Shown in pieces: positions 12,879 through 12,993 of a stretch of DNA of 12,993 nucleotides (positions are counted from its first letter, which is position 1; the number at the start of each line of letters is the position of its first letter). Source of the DNA: Acidimicrobiales bacterium (GTDB taxonomy: Bacteria; Actinomycetota; Acidimicrobiia; Acidimicrobiales; Poriferisodaliceae); NCBI GenBank assembly GCA_020631315.1, contig JAHDHM010000060.1, forward strand, positions 1-12,993, read 5' to 3'. Below the pieces are notes generated by a model. It saw only the letters and a program-made list of their open reading frames with translations, was not told the origin of the DNA and searched no databases. The translations under genes were made by a program, and so were the position numbers.

Positions 12879-12993
12879 GTGGCCAAGAAGCGGCAGAAGC
12901 CCGCCGACGACGGTGGCGGCGACTTCATGACCACCTACGCGGACATGGTCACGTTGCTCATGGCGTTCTTCGTCATGCTCTTCGCCATCTCGT
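12879..12993 (+). CDS. motB: Flagellar motor stator protein MotB, 3' partial
   Basis: MotB is the peptidoglycan-anchored half of the stator and carries the ion-binding aspartate. Only the first 38 residues are in the window: a basic cytoplasmic tail (VAKKRQKPADDGG) followed by the single membrane helix with TTYADMVTLLMAFFVMLFAI. D22 matches the essential ion-binding aspartate of the family. The GTG start at 12879 is the only start giving a normal short N-terminus; the Shine-Dalgarno is weak (GGA at 12870-12872). It lies 15 nt after motA. The periplasmic OmpA-like domain would lie beyond the window edge. Confidence 0.93.
   Translation, partial: MAKKRQKPADDGGGDFMTTYADMVTLLMAFFVMLFAIS

Overview
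This high-GC window looks like a chromosomal segment of a flagellated actinobacterium. The lineage evidence is indirect: very high GC with strong GC3, a mycothiol-dependent (DinB/MDMPI-type) enzyme, a CtpE-like P-type ATPase, and an Lgt of actinobacterial type. The motility gene set would fit a lineage such as Acidimicrobiia, but the exact taxon cannot be fixed from the sequence.

Layout. (1) Bases 1-872: 3' part of a FliA/WhiG-type flagellar sigma factor gene, cut by the window edge. (2) Bases 873-936: a perfect 16-bp hairpin between convergent genes, a likely bidirectional terminator. (3) Bases 937-3998, minus strand: a two-gene unit (P-type cation ATPase, then an MDMPI-family enzyme, joined by a 4-nt ATGA overlap) with no evident link to motility. 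(4) Bases 4063-4899, plus strand: lgt, divergent from the ATPase; both starts have a -10-like hexamer 8-9 nt upstream and no Shine-Dalgarno, suggesting leaderless transcripts. (5) Bases 4900-5141: a gap with a 19-nt tandem repeat, a perfect 14-bp palindrome and candidate promoter sequences. (6) Bases 5142-10351: a tightly coupled flagellar operon flgB-flgC-fliE-fliI-fliJ-(lytic transglycosylase)-fliK-flgD. (7) flgE, after a C-rich, G-poor leader. (8) Bases 11681-11831: a gap with an AT-rich element, then flbD(swrD)-motA-motB, with motB cut by the right edge.

The genes form a monoderm-style flagellar cluster: proximal rod (FlgB, FlgC) and base adaptor (FliE), type III export ATPase (FliI) and its stalk protein (FliJ), a peptidoglycan hydrolase likely used for rod passage, hook-length ruler (FliK), hook cap (FlgD), hook (FlgE), and the stator (MotA, MotB) with the small power-related protein FlbD/SwrD. 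Most junctions overlap by 1-8 nt, which implies translational coupling.

I did not find an undescribed multigene system. The points most worth a second look are: an in-frame TAA in the middle of fliJ; a direct fliE-fliI junction where fliF, fliG and fliH would usually lie; a transglycosylase without a signal peptide that carries an FxxxL export-type motif at the same residue (29) as in FliE and FliK; a FliK with no lysine and a very long stretch without aromatic residues; and a short element shared by the gaps upstream of flgB and flbD.
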